A DNA stretch of 64,000 bases, taken from Kushneria aurantia DSM 21353. Its GTDB lineage: Bacteria; Pseudomonadota; Gammaproteobacteria; Pseudomonadales; Halomonadaceae. Under the pieces are notes generated by a model. The model made no database searches. It worked only from the letters and a program-made list of their open reading frames with translations, and was not told the origin of the DNA. The stretch covers positions 1 through 64,000 of the forward strand of contig NZ_KB907879.1 of the NCBI RefSeq assembly GCF_000382245.1, read 5' to 3'. Each line of letters opens with the position of its first letter. Within the stretch, counting starts at the first letter, position 1. A program made the position numbers and the translations under genes. Positions 1-7,709 of the stretch are shown here, piece by piece.

Positions 1-150
1 GTCTTCGGCATCATCAAGTCGGTACTCGGTTTTCGTCAGTTCTCGCTGCGCGGACTGAACCGGGTGAGCGGCGAATGGACGCTGGTGTGCCTGGCGTGGA
101 ATCTGAAACGCATGGCCGTATTGCGCCCGACATCCGCCCGAAAGGCCTGA
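1..150 (+). CDS. Transposase C-terminal fragment (IS1182-type, DDE family), 5' end outside the window
   Basis: The first 49 codons are open in frame 1 and end at TGA 148-150. The peptide (VFGIIKSVLGFRQFSLRGL, then VSGEWTLVCLAWNLKRM) is the conserved C-terminal end of IS1182/IS5-superfamily DDE transposases; FGxIK..GFRxFxLRG and W.L.C.A.NLKR are family hallmarks recalled from memory. Only this end is in the window, so I cannot tell whether the element is intact or active. It lies at the edge of an accessory cassette, in keeping with IS-mediated gain or rearrangement. Confidence 0.8.
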   Translation, partial: VFGIIKSVLGFRQFSLRGLNRVSGEWTLVCLAWNLKRMAVLRPTSARKA

Positions 151-291
151 AAAGCGAGCGGCAGGGTGCGTTTTCAGGATATTGGGCGTAAAAAGACGTC
201 ATTATGCGCCGCTGCGCACCATGCTGGTGCAAAAATCTGCCGGGGCGGGTCGCACGCCTCACCTGCCGACGGCAAGCCCGACAGGCTGCTA
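151..291 (+). mobile_element. Probable right end of the IS element
   Basis: Non-coding tail after the transposase stop, ending in GACAGGCTGCTAG. A GACAGGCTGCTAG-like terminus next to CTAG fits what I recall of IS1182-group ends, but the left end is outside the window, so the inverted repeat cannot be confirmed. Base composition changes sharply to AT-rich just after this point. The exact boundary is an inference. Confidence 0.45.
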
Positions 292-1194
292 GAAAAATTT
301 TTTCTTGAGCCAGCGATTTAAAGATTTAAAAATTTTGGGCGCAGCGGAGGCCAAGGCAGTGGCAGCGACTTCTTTCACCTCATCCCATGCACGACCGGCG
401 AATTCTTTTATAGACTCCCACATGCCGGTCGCTGCTCCATCGATAGCGTATTCGCTTACTACATCTTCTTCAGCCTCTCGTGTGATTGAATACTTTTTTT
501 CATTTGGAATCTTATCCACAATGAGATCCACAAGCTTTGTGATATTGTACTTTCTTCCTTTCTTGGATACTGCAACCGAGATGATGATGTTGGGAGAGAT
601 ATCAAAGCGCCTTGCTACATCCAGTACTTTTCTATCAATGTTGACAACTTGAGTTCCGCCTGGTTGGTAGTTGTTTGTGTCCCAGTCGTCCATGTCATTG
701 GTTTTATCAGCTTGAGTGATGACAATAAGTATAGGTGGTTTCTCTTTTATGTCAGTTTTTTTGAAGATTTCGTTATAAGCATCGAGGGCAGAAGCATAAT
801 TACGGTCGTCAGCTTTTATAAGCCAAAGTACAAAATCCAGATCAGCAAGATTGTTTTTATAATATCTCACGTATTCTTTTTGGCGCTCGGGGTCTTCACC
901 TATGCCCGGCATGTCACGCAGGATGATGCCACCTGTCTGGCCTCTCTCACCTATTCGTATATCTTGGGCCTCTCTGGTACAACCCTCTACGTCGTCTACA
1001 TTGGCAACATCTTTACCAAAAATTGCATTGCATAGGCTGGACTTGCCGACGCCTGAATTTCCGAAGAGCCCAACTGTTGGGGTGTAGTTTGTGATTTCTC
1101 TTATTTTTTCATTTATTTTATTTGAAATTTCTTCTTTGTTTTGGTGGTTCATGGATGTATTTCTCTGAGTCGCTTCTTGGTTATGATGATTCAT
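289..1194 (-). CDS. Dynamin/Era-like GTPase (YfjP/YeeP-type), 301 aa
   Basis: A P-loop GTPase of the HSR1/MMR1 type. G1 is GNSGVGKS (residues 45-52), a G2 threonine lies near T73, G3 is DMPG (94-97) and G4 is TQADK (160-164, in place of NKxD). The C-terminal third has an amphipathic, alanine-rich stretch and ends in a basic tail (RWLKKKFF) that could touch membrane or nucleic acid; no transmembrane segment is seen. The start at 1194 has an AGGGGG Shine-Dalgarno five bases upstream. It is last in a minus-strand cassette after a WYL regulator and a zinc-ribbon microprotein. It is clearly more AT-rich than its surroundings, suggesting transfer. Similar GTPases sit in E. coli cryptic prophages; the cellular role is unknown. 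The TAG stop falls in the CTAG at the apparent IS end, so the C terminus may have been altered. Confidence 0.8.
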   Translation of the reverse strand: MNHHNQEATQRNTSMNHQNKEEISNKINEKIREITNYTPTVGLFGNSGVGKSSLCNAIFGKDVANVDDVEGCTREAQDIRIGERGQTGGIILRDMPGIGEDPERQKEYVRYYKNNLADLDFVLWLIKADDRNYASALDAYNEIFKKTDIKEKPPILIVITQADKTNDMDDWDTNNYQPGGTQVVNIDRKVLDVARRFDISPNIIISVAVSKKGRKYNITKLVDLIVDKIPNEKKYSITREAEEDVVSEYAIDGAATGMWESIKEFAGRAWDEVKEVAATALASAAPKIFKSLNRWLKKKFF

Positions 1195-1243
1195 GTAGCC
1201 CCCTTTTGTTGATAAACGTGAAATTTTGGAGAACTAGTGACTT

Positions 1244-1348
1244 TTATCCAAAAGTCGTTGCTTTGCAGAAAGAACAATACCAGTAATTCGGTTTCTTCTC
1301 ATGCATCGTCCAGTTGCTGCAATTTGGACATTTCTTACCTTTTGCCAT
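1244..1348 (-). CDS. 34-residue zinc-ribbon microprotein
   Basis: An ORF encoding MAKGKKCPNCSNW... ending YWYCSFCKATTFG. The two CxxC knuckles (C7/C10 and C25/C28), 14 residues apart, are the pattern of a minimal zinc ribbon, and almost nothing else is in the protein. A GAGG Shine-Dalgarno sits six bases before the ATG, inside the 3' end of the WYL gene, and the start overlaps the WYL reading frame by 14 bp, so the two are probably translationally coupled. It lies between the regulator and the GTPase and should be part of the same transcript. Small stand-alone zinc ribbons of this kind are annotated as hypothetical; function unknown. Confidence 0.7.
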   Translation of the reverse strand: MAKGKKCPNCSNWTMHEKKPNYWYCSFCKATTFG

Positions 1349-2360
1349 AATTAGCCTCGTTTTCGTAAAATTTCATTGCTTGGTTAAGATTGTCAAGAAT
1401 CGTTACAGTCCACCTCGCCGGCTCATACACCCTGATATGGCTATTCAACCCGAACACCCACCACAGCGTCTCCTGATCATCCCTGACTTTCGCCCGTAAC
1501 CGATGCCAGTCGCTATCCGGCAGTGTCTCGATCTGCTGTTCATGGCCAAGTGGGGTTTCCCTCAGAATCCACGCAATATCAGGTGATATATCGGCGACCA
1601 GCTCTACCTCCTTTAACGATCCGGGTGCGTTGAAGTTGCTGCTCAAAAAGTGGTCGATATCGAAGCAGGCATCGTTGTTGGCCGAGCTGTCCAGGCACTC
1701 GGCCTGTTGAATTCGGTGCAGCGCGAACTGGCGTCTGTCGTCGTAACCCTCGACGCTGGCAATCACATAGCTGATGGCGTGGCGTGTGATGAAGCCAAGG
1801 GGATGAAGCTCGAGTGTTTTGACCTCTTCCTTGCTGCGACTCAGGTAGTTGACGCGCAGGCGTTTGTGTTCCAGTAGCGCCGTCGACACCTGCTGCCATA
1901 CCTCGCTGTCGATAGGTGCCGGCTGGAGCGCCTTGCCGTTGGGCAGGGTGCGCACGCGTCGCGCCCAGTCCGCCAGTTCGTTGCGCGCGGAGCAGTCAAG
2001 GTAGCCGCGGGCACGTCGAAACTGCGGTGCCAGCAGGTCGAAGACGCTCTGCGGTAGCACGGAGGCGAGGTGGCCTTCGGCCAGGTGAAGGGCCAGCGCC
2101 GTGGCCGGGTCCATGTCGCGTAGCTCGAGCGGTGCCCCCTGGGTAAGGCTCCAGCGGTAGGGGGTAATGCTCTCGTCGCACAGCAGCGAAAAGGGGACCG
2201 AAAGCCTGTTGAGATCGCGTTGCACGGTGCGCATGTCGATGGCGAAGCCGCGTTCGCGCAGTTTCTCCAGCAGGGTAGTGGTGGCGATATAGCCCGGATA
2301 GGTGGGTATCAGCCGCAGCAGGGCAAAAAGCCGTAAAAGGGTGTCCCTGTTCTGTGACAT
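1335..2360 (-). CDS. WYL-domain transcriptional regulator, 341 aa
   Basis: N-terminal winged helix of the DeoR/HTH_11 kind (about residues 5-58, with RTVQRDLNRLS as recognition region), a WYL sensor domain (about 155-225, LRVNYLSRS...HPLGFI...FALHRI) and a C-terminal WCX-like extension (about 245-325). The name-giving W-Y-L triad reads S-Y-V here, so the ligand contact is diverged. WYL proteins bind nucleic acids or nucleotides and often control prophage and defence genes. An AGAGG ribosome site lies six bases before the ATG. It is first in the cassette, and two similar dyads lie upstream, which suggests autoregulation. Confidence 0.85.
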   Translation of the reverse strand: MSQNRDTLLRLFALLRLIPTYPGYIATTTLLEKLRERGFAIDMRTVQRDLNRLSVPFSLLCDESITPYRWSLTQGAPLELRDMDPATALALHLAEGHLASVLPQSVFDLLAPQFRRARGYLDCSARNELADWARRVRTLPNGKALQPAPIDSEVWQQVSTALLEHKRLRVNYLSRSKEEVKTLELHPLGFITRHAISYVIASVEGYDDRRQFALHRIQQAECLDSSANNDACFDIDHFLSSNFNAPGSLKEVELVADISPDIAWILRETPLGHEQQIETLPDSDWHRLRAKVRDDQETLWWVFGLNSHIRVYEPARWTVTILDNLNQAMKFYENEANYGKR

Positions 2361-2409
2361 GCCATACCTCTGAACCTTGATGGGAGTATTTGGAAGCTAT
2401 CAGTACGGG

Positions 2410-2426
2410 GCGACAATTTATGTCGC
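2410..2426. promoter_or_regulatory. Candidate operator 1 for the WYL regulator
   Basis: Perfect inverted repeat GCGACA-N5-TGTCGC with an AT-rich centre (ATTTA), 50 bp upstream of the regulator's start codon. A related copy lies 53 bp further upstream. WYL-type regulators commonly bind dyads upstream of their own gene; binding here is an inference. Confidence 0.5.
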
Positions 2427-2462
2427 GCAATGAGCAGTAGCAGTACTCCCGGTTCGGCTTTA

Positions 2463-2479
2463 ACGAAAATTTATGGCGA
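2463..2479. promoter_or_regulatory. Candidate operator 2 for the WYL regulator
   Basis: ACGAAAATTTATGGCGA matches the dyad at 2410-2426 at 13 of 17 positions and keeps the AATTTATG core, but its dyad symmetry is degenerate. The centres are 53 bp apart, about five helical turns, which places both sites on one face of the DNA. It lies 75 bp before the start of the exported-protein pseudogene, so it could serve either direction. Confidence 0.4.
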
Positions 2480-2553
2480 CACCGGGTGCCGTCGAAAGGG
2501 TGTAGCGTGATGCTGTTACCTAACGTTACGTGGCATGATTGGAGGCTGAATCG

Positions 2554-3049
2554 ATGAAAAAACAGAACGGCGTGGCGCTATCGGCCGGATTGCTGATGAT
2601 AAGCGGTATGGTAGAGGCGCAATCCCCCTCGCTGGATGACGTATTCAACGGCGATATGTTGAATACCAACCTGCGCTATTTTGAATCGGCCGCGGGTATT
2701 GCGCGGGAGTCGTGGGGAGACCGTCATGTCTATCGAATAGTGGGGTGCCGACTGCCTGACGATGTGCGGCAACGCCTATGACCCCAGTGTATACGCCTAC
2801 TGGGAGGGGCCGCGGGCCGCCGGTTTTATCAATATGGTGACTGGCGTCGAGCTGGTCGGCGATAAGGCGATTGCGGCTGCCGGCGAGTGGCAGCAGGTCA
2901 TGGAGAGCCAAAGGGGTAGTGACTATGTCATTGACCTGGGCTTTGCCTGTGAATATACCTTCGATGAGGCGGCGGCGCGTCTTTTCCGCGATGTTCGTAT
3001 CAGCCGGGTGATCATCGGCGGTGGCGTGGAAGGCCCGCAGTGCGGATAG
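2554..3049 (+). pseudogene. Disrupted exported protein of unknown function (internal deletion with frameshift)
   Basis: The first part starts at ATG 2554, eight bases after a GGAGG ribosome site, with a signal peptide (MKKQNGVALSAGLLMISGM then VEAQ) and runs through NTNLRYFESAAGIARESWGD to a premature stop near 2781. A second frame continues with DCLTMCGNAYDPSVYAYWEGP to the stop at 3047-3049. In that frame a TAG lies just upstream of the DCLTMCG segment, so a simple one-base slip does not rejoin the halves; a deletion around 2735-2755 that lost part of the coding sequence fits better. Family not recognised. Confidence 0.7.
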
Positions 3050-3053
3050 ACGA

Positions 3054-3779
3054 TCACAGCCGGAACTCGTGCCCAAGATAGACATCGCGCACGTGCTGGT
3101 TGCCGAGGATGGCGTTGGCGTCGCCCTCGGCGATAATCAGGCCGCTGCCGACGATGTAGGCGTTATCGCAGATATCCAGCGTTTCGCGCACGTTGTGGTC
3201 GGTGATCAGTACGCCGATACCGCGGTTGCGCAGCTGGCGCACGATGCCCTTGATTTCGCCCACCGAGATGGGGTCGACACCGGCGAAGGGCTCGTCCAGC
3301 AGGACGAAGGCCGGCTCGATCGCCAGCGCGCGGGCGATCTCGACGCGCCGGCGCTCGCCGCCGGAGAGGCTCAACCCCTTGTTGTCGCGGATGTGAGTGA
3401 TGCTGAACTCTTCCAGCAGCTGTGCCAGCCGCTCGCGGCGCCCGTGACGGTCGAGATCCTTGCGGGTCTCGAGAATCGCCATGATGTTGTCGGCCACCGA
3501 CAGTTTGCGAAAGATCGAGGCCTCCTGCGGCAGGTAGCCAATGCCGGCGCTGGCACGTTGGTGCATGGGGCTCTTGCTCAGATCGTGAGCATCGATCGCC
3601 ACGTGACCGGCATCGGCCTTGACCAGTCCGACGATCATGTAAAACGAGGTGGTCTTGCCGGCACCGTTGGGGCCGAGAAGGCCGACGATCTCGCCCTGGC
3701 GGATCGACAGGCTGATGTCCTGCACCACGCGCCGACCCTTGAAACTCTTGGCCAGATGGGAAGCGTGCAGTGTCTTCAT
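3054..3779 (-). CDS. lptB: LPS export ABC transporter ATPase LptB
   Basis: Cytoplasmic ATPase that powers extraction of LPS from the inner membrane through LptFG and drives it along the LptC-A-D bridge. 241 aa, the usual length. Walker A GPNGAGKT (36-43), signature LSGGE (138-142), Walker [14 protein letters not shown] (158-170), switch histidine in TDHNV. Its ATG overlaps the lptA stop (ATGA), so the two are coupled. It is last in the kdsD-kdsC-lptC-lptA-lptB operon; rpoN and hpf, which often follow lptB in gammaproteobacteria, are not here. Confidence 0.97.
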   Translation of the reverse strand: MKTLHASHLAKSFKGRRVVQDISLSIRQGEIVGLLGPNGAGKTTSFYMIVGLVKADAGHVAIDAHDLSKSPMHQRASAGIGYLPQEASIFRKLSVADNIMAILETRKDLDRHGRRERLAQLLEEFSITHIRDNKGLSLSGGERRRVEIARALAIEPAFVLLDEPFAGVDPISVGEIKGIVRQLRNRGIGVLITDHNVRETLDICDNAYIVGSGLIIAEGDANAILGNQHVRDVYLGHEFRL

Positions 3780-4312
3780 TGTGCGCTGCCGTCCTGCTGC
3801 CCGGCCGGTGTCAGCTGCATGCGTACTCGTCCATCGCCGCCCTCGGACTGCTCGTTGCCTCGCGCATTGACCCGACGGGTATCCAGAAAATATTCAACAT
3901 AGCCGCCCGTGAAGATGTCGCTGCCCTGATGCAGCTCGGCGTTGCCGATCAGCTCCACACGTCGTTCGCCGGCATGATAGACGATGCGGTTGCCCCAGCC
4001 ACGCGCCAGCGGATCGTCGGGCGCCGGGCGCTGTTCGATGTAGGCGCGCCCGTCCTCGCCTCCGGTGGCGGTCATTTGCGACAGTCCGCCGCTCTCGGCG
4101 CGCTGCAGTTCGACCCGGTTGGCGCGCAGCTGCATGCTGCCCTGGTCGACTTCGACGGCACCGGTATAAACGGCGGTGCCGTCCTGGTCGCTGATTTCAA
4201 GGGCATCGGCGCTGATATTGATCGGCTGGTTGCGGTCACTCTCCAGTGCCAGCGCAGGCGTGCCGGAAAGCGCCAGCAGGGCGAGAGTGGAGCACAACAA
4301 AGAGCGCATCAT
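3776..4312 (-). CDS. lptA: LPS transport periplasmic protein LptA
   Basis: Periplasmic beta-jellyroll (OstA) protein that forms the LPS bridge between LptC and LptD. 178 aa with a signal peptide ([22 protein letters not shown]), then the characteristic [10 protein letters not shown]...[17 protein letters not shown] start of the OstA fold and repeated strands. I chose the start at 4312 because the signal peptide begins there and AGGGA lies upstream; the longer open frame reads back into lptC and is not coding. The C-terminal tail is rich in Gly, Asp and Gln. Confidence 0.95.
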   Translation of the reverse strand: MMRSLLCSTLALLALSGTPALALESDRNQPINISADALEISDQDGTAVYTGAVEVDQGSMQLRANRVELQRAESGGLSQMTATGGEDGRAYIEQRPAPDDPLARGWGNRIVYHAGERRVELIGNAELHQGSDIFTGGYVEYFLDTRRVNARGNEQSEGGDGRVRMQLTPAGQQDGSAQ

Positions 4313-4355
4313 GGCGGTTGTCCCTGGTTTGAAATGATGAAAAGCGGCAAACGCC

Positions 4356-4946
4356 TCAGGGCGTGGTGCCCGGGTAGTAGCCGTGCACGTTACCCTCGAT
4401 ATGCAGGCGGTCCTCGTCGAGCAGTGCCTCGAAGCGATCGCCGCGGGTACGCTGGCGGTTGTCGATAAAGGTCGATTCGCTGTCACTCCAGGCGCGGCGC
4501 TGGTCGAGATTATAGTGCAGCACATCGGTTTCCAGTCGCCACCCCTCGTCGGGCTGGTGCAGCACGGCGTTGCCGGCCAGCTGGAAGGTATTACCATCGG
4601 GTCCCAGCCTGGCTTGCTGACCGTCGGCCTGCCAGCGCCGCTGCTGGTCGTCGAGCAGTGTAAAGTGGGGCGTACGGGCGCGGGTGATATCATCGTTGGG
4701 CGTATGGGTCAGTCGTGGACTCTGCATGGTCTGTGCCGGCCTCCCCTGGGTGTCGAAGCGGGTATATTCCACGCCTTCCAGGTAGTAGTCCGGTTCGCCT
4801 TCACTGCTTTCGGGCACGGGAGGAGGTGACATCAGGTTGCCGCGCTGGTCGATCAGGGTGAGCACGCCGCCCAGCAGCAGTATCAGCAGGCCGAGTGCCA
4901 GCCGGTTGCGGGTGCGTACAGAAAAGGGTCGAAATCTGCCGATCAT
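4356..4946 (-). CDS. lptC: LPS export protein LptC
   Basis: Bitopic inner-membrane protein that passes LPS from LptBFG to LptA. 196 aa: a short cytoplasmic stretch, one transmembrane helix (about 15-33, LALGLLILLLGGVLTLI), then a periplasmic jellyroll with YYLEGVEYTRFDTQGRP and the paired strands of the LptC family. The start at 4946 follows a GGAAG site; upstream codons in this frame belong to kdsC. The gap to kdsC is 19 bp and to lptA about 43 bp. Confidence 0.93.
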   Translation of the reverse strand: MIGRFRPFSVRTRNRLALGLLILLLGGVLTLIDQRGNLMSPPPVPESSEGEPDYYLEGVEYTRFDTQGRPAQTMQSPRLTHTPNDDITRARTPHFTLLDDQQRRWQADGQQARLGPDGNTFQLAGNAVLHQPDEGWRLETDVLHYNLDQRRAWSDSESTFIDNRQRTRGDRFEALLDEDRLHIEGNVHGYYPGTTP

Positions 4947-4965
4947 GAGACTTCCCGTGGCCTGT

Positions 4966-5550
4966 TCAATATGACTTTTGCTCAGCGTCGCTGTCCGCTG
5001 CTGTCTCGAAGCCGGCGATAATGTCATCCAGCTCGCCGCGCGCTGCCAGCAGCCATTCACACAGCTCGCGCACCGCGCCGCGACCGCCGCAGGCCGTCGT
5101 GACGATGTCGGCGCGTTGCTGAATATAGTCGGGGGCATCGGCCACCGTCACGCCCAGACCCGACAGCATGATGGCGCCCAGATCGGGCAGGTCGTCGCCG
5201 CAGTAGCAGGCGTGACGGGGCTCCAGACCACGCTCGTCGAGCAACGCGGTCAGCGCGGCGGCCTTGTCGTCGCGGCCCTGAATGACGCACTCGATGCCAA
5301 GTTCGCGGGCGCGGCGCTCGACTGCCGGTGAGCGGCGGCCGGTAATCAGGGCCACGTCGATACCCCGTGCCATCAAAAGTTTCAGCCCCAGGCCGTCGCG
5401 CACATGGAAGATGCGGTCACCACCCGGGTCGTTGCCGCCACCATCGTAGCGCAGTGCGCCATCGGTCAGTACGCCGTCGACATCGAGTGCCAGCAGGCGA
5501 ATAGCGCGGGCATTTGTGGCTGCATCGGGTGGGACGGAAGACGTCGTCAT
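4966..5550 (-). CDS. kdsC: 3-deoxy-D-manno-octulosonate 8-phosphate phosphatase KdsC
   Basis: HAD-superfamily phosphatase that converts Kdo-8-phosphate to Kdo. Motif I is LDVDGVLTDG, motif II lies in ALITGRRSPAVERRA, and motif IV is CYCGDDLPDLG. 194 aa from the start at 5550, in line with a family length near 180-190; AGGAC lies upstream. A longer frame reaches 5619 but its extra residues come from the inverted-repeat element upstream, so I rejected it. Confidence 0.95.
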   Translation of the reverse strand: MTTSSVPPDAATNARAIRLLALDVDGVLTDGALRYDGGGNDPGGDRIFHVRDGLGLKLLMARGIDVALITGRRSPAVERRARELGIECVIQGRDDKAAALTALLDERGLEPRHACYCGDDLPDLGAIMLSGLGVTVADAPDYIQQRADIVTTACGGRGAVRELCEWLLAARGELDDIIAGFETAADSDAEQKSY

Positions 5551-5576
5551 GCCTGGATTGTCCTGTGTAATGAGCC

Positions 5577-5740
5577 TGGTGTGGTGTCCCACAAATATCA
5601 TCCCATCATATCGGCCCATGGCGCCGCCATGCGGCGTTGCTCGTCGTTGCCATAGACCCCACCATGACGCTTCCTCGCGCCTTGCCTGACAACGCCATGC
5701 CGCCGATATGTCCTGGCGTTACTTGGGGGACACCACACTA
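5577..5740. mobile_element. MITE-like inverted-repeat element between kdsD and kdsC (164 bp)
   Basis: The ends read TGGTGTGGTGTCCC (5577-5590) and, on the other strand, TAGTGTGGTGTCCC (5740-5727), 13 of 14 identical. The similarity continues inward as CATATCGGC..CATGGCG in both arms, so about 50 bp at each end are related. There is no ORF of note inside. The right end supplies the kdsD stop codon (TAG). No convincing target-site duplication is seen. It looks like a non-autonomous IS derivative or a large extragenic palindrome; the parent family is unknown. Confidence 0.6.
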
Positions 5741-6724
5741 GACGATGCCGCTGCGCAGCAGGTCGTGCATCTTCAGAATACCCTGCGGTCGCTGCTCGGT
5801 ATCGACCACTACCAGCGTCGTAACGCGATGCTGCTCCATCACGCGTATGGCCTCGGCGGCGAGTGTATCGGCCTCGATGGTCAGGCCGCCAAAGGTCATG
5901 ACTTCATCGATCGTCAGACGTCGCACATCGCCATGATGGTCTATAGTGCGGCGCAGATCGCCGTCGGTGTAGATGCCGCTCAGCCGTCCTTCGGCGTCGA
6001 CAATGCAGGTAAAGCCGTGCCCCTTGCGGGTCATCTCGATCAGCGCGTCGCGCAGTGACGTGCCGTGGTTGACCAGCGGCAATTCTGCGCCGGTATGCAT
6101 CAGATCTGCTACCTTCAGCAGCAGCCTTTTGCCAAGGGTGCCGCCGGGGTGTGAAAGGGCGAACTCTTCGGGACTGAAGTCGCGCGCTTCGAGCAGGGCA
6201 ATGGCCAGCGCGTCGCCCAGTGCCAGGCTGGCAGTGGTCGATGAGGTGGGGGCGAGATCGAGCGGACAGGCTTCGCGCTCGACGCTGACGTCGAGGTGCG
6301 CGTCGGCATGGCGCGCCAGGGTCGAACCACTATGGCCGGTCATGGCGATCAACCTTGTACCCAGGCGCTTGAAAAGCGGTAGCAGGGCGGTGATTTCGGC
6401 AGTTTCGCCGGAGTTGGAGAGGGCCAGTACCAGGTCGCTTTCGACCACCATGCCCAGATCGCCATGGCTGGCCTCGCCGGCGTGAACGAAAAAGGCCGGC
6501 GTGCCGGTGCTGGCGAGCGTCGCGGCAAGCTTGCGGGCGATATGGCCGGATTTACCAATGCCGGTCACCACTACCCGGCCATGACAGGCCAGTATCAGCC
6601 GGCAGGCGTGCTCGAAGCTCGCATCGAGACGCGCCGCCAGCGCCGCCAGCGCCTGCTGTTCGAGGTCGAGGGTGCGTCGGGCGCTGGCAAGGAAGTCGTG
6701 ATCGCTATCGGTCCGGGTTGTCAT
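5738..6724 (-). CDS. kdsD: D-arabinose 5-phosphate isomerase KdsD
   Basis: Converts ribulose 5-phosphate to arabinose 5-phosphate, the first step of Kdo synthesis. 328 aa, the same length as the E. coli enzyme. The N-terminal SIS domain (about 30-180) shows VVVTGIGKSGHIARKLAATL, HAGEASHGDLGM and TSSTTASLALGDALA; two CBS domains follow (about 205-325, ADLMHTGAELP and IDEVMTFGGLTI). The start at 6724 gives the standard N terminus; the longer frame adds an unlikely 12 residues. Divergent from mlaF, as in Pseudomonas. Confidence 0.96.
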   Translation of the reverse strand: MTTRTDSDHDFLASARRTLDLEQQALAALAARLDASFEHACRLILACHGRVVVTGIGKSGHIARKLAATLASTGTPAFFVHAGEASHGDLGMVVESDLVLALSNSGETAEITALLPLFKRLGTRLIAMTGHSGSTLARHADAHLDVSVEREACPLDLAPTSSTTASLALGDALAIALLEARDFSPEEFALSHPGGTLGKRLLLKVADLMHTGAELPLVNHGTSLRDALIEMTRKGHGFTCIVDAEGRLSGIYTDGDLRRTIDHHGDVRRLTIDEVMTFGGLTIEADTLAAEAIRVMEQHRVTTLVVVDTEQRPQGILKMHDLLRSGIV

Positions 6725-6896
6725 GGCGCCGATTCTGACCCCGGCAGCGATCCGGCACAAGTGCGAGTGAAGGCGCGATGCATTGACACATATTCACACA
6801 CTGCCGAAAGGGTGGCGCCATCAAGGCTGGTGGTGCCGGAGTGAATTCGGATACGATGTTCGCTAACCTATTCCCGGTCTTTCAGACAGGAGTCGT

Positions 6897-7709
6897 ATGG
6901 CCGACTCAACACTGGTAGAAGTCGACAATCTGCATTTTTTGCGGGGGGAGCGGCCGATCTTTTCGGGCGTCGACCTGGCGATTCCAAAGGGCAGGATTAC
7001 GGCCATCATGGGGCCCAGCGGTACCGGCAAGACGACGCTTTTGAAGTTGATCGCCGGTCAGCTCACGCCCGATGAAGGGCGCATCAGGGTCGCCGGCGAG
7101 GATGTCCACCGGCTTTCCCGCCAGGCGCTGTTTCGTATGCGCCGGCGCATGGGGATGCTGTTCCAGAGCGGTGCGCTGTTTTCCGATCTGTCGGTTTTCG
7201 AAAACGTCGCTTTTCCGCTGCGGGTACACACCGAGCTGCCGGAGCAGATGATTCGCGACGTGGTGCTGATCAAGCTGCAGGCGGTGGGGCTGCGCGGCGC
7301 GCGCCATCTGATGCCCTCGGAGCTCTCCGGCGGCATGACCCGGCGCGTGGCGCTGGCGCGAGCGGTGGCGCTCGACCCCGATCTGATCATGTATGACGAG
7401 CCCTTCGTGGGCCAGGACCCGATCTCGATGGGTGTTCTGGTAACGCTGATCCGCAGTCTCAACAGCGCCTTCAACATGACGGCGATTATCGTCTCCCACG
7501 ACATCAAGGAGACGCTGTCGATCGCCGACCATGTCTATGTCATCGCTGACGGACGGGTCATGGCCAGCGGCTCGCCGAGTTCGCTGCGCGATTCCGAGGA
7601 TCCCAGGGTCAGCCAGTTCATTCGGGGCAAGCCGGATGGTCCGGTGCCCTTTCACTATCCGTCGGAGAGTTTTGCCGACGATATTTTTGCAGCTTCGGAG
7701 ACGCCATGA
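6897..7709 (+). CDS. mlaF: Phospholipid ABC transporter ATPase MlaF
   Basis: ATPase of the MlaFEDB complex that moves phospholipids between the inner and outer membranes to keep outer-leaflet asymmetry. 270 aa; Walker A GPSGTGKT near residue 40, signature [14 protein letters not shown], Walker [14 protein letters not shown], switch histidine in VSHDIKE. ACAGGAG lies just before the ATG. First of mlaFEDCB; its stop overlaps the mlaE start (ATGA). Confidence 0.96.
   Translation: MADSTLVEVDNLHFLRGERPIFSGVDLAIPKGRITAIMGPSGTGKTTLLKLIAGQLTPDEGRIRVAGEDVHRLSRQALFRMRRRMGMLFQSGALFSDLSVFENVAFPLRVHTELPEQMIRDVVLIKLQAVGLRGARHLMPSELSGGMTRRVALARAVALDPDLIMYDEPFVGQDPISMGVLVTLIRSLNSAFNMTAIIVSHDIKETLSIADHVYVIADGRVMASGSPSSLRDSEDPRVSQFIRGKPDGPVPFHYPSESFADDIFAASETP

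Noticed and set aside
305-1087. Plus-strand frames opposite the GTPase
   Set aside because: The GTPase G-motifs and ribosome site are on the minus strand; the plus frames are shadows.
5551-5619. Longer kdsC start at 5619
   Set aside because: The extra codons come partly from the inverted-repeat element and have no counterpart in KdsC proteins.
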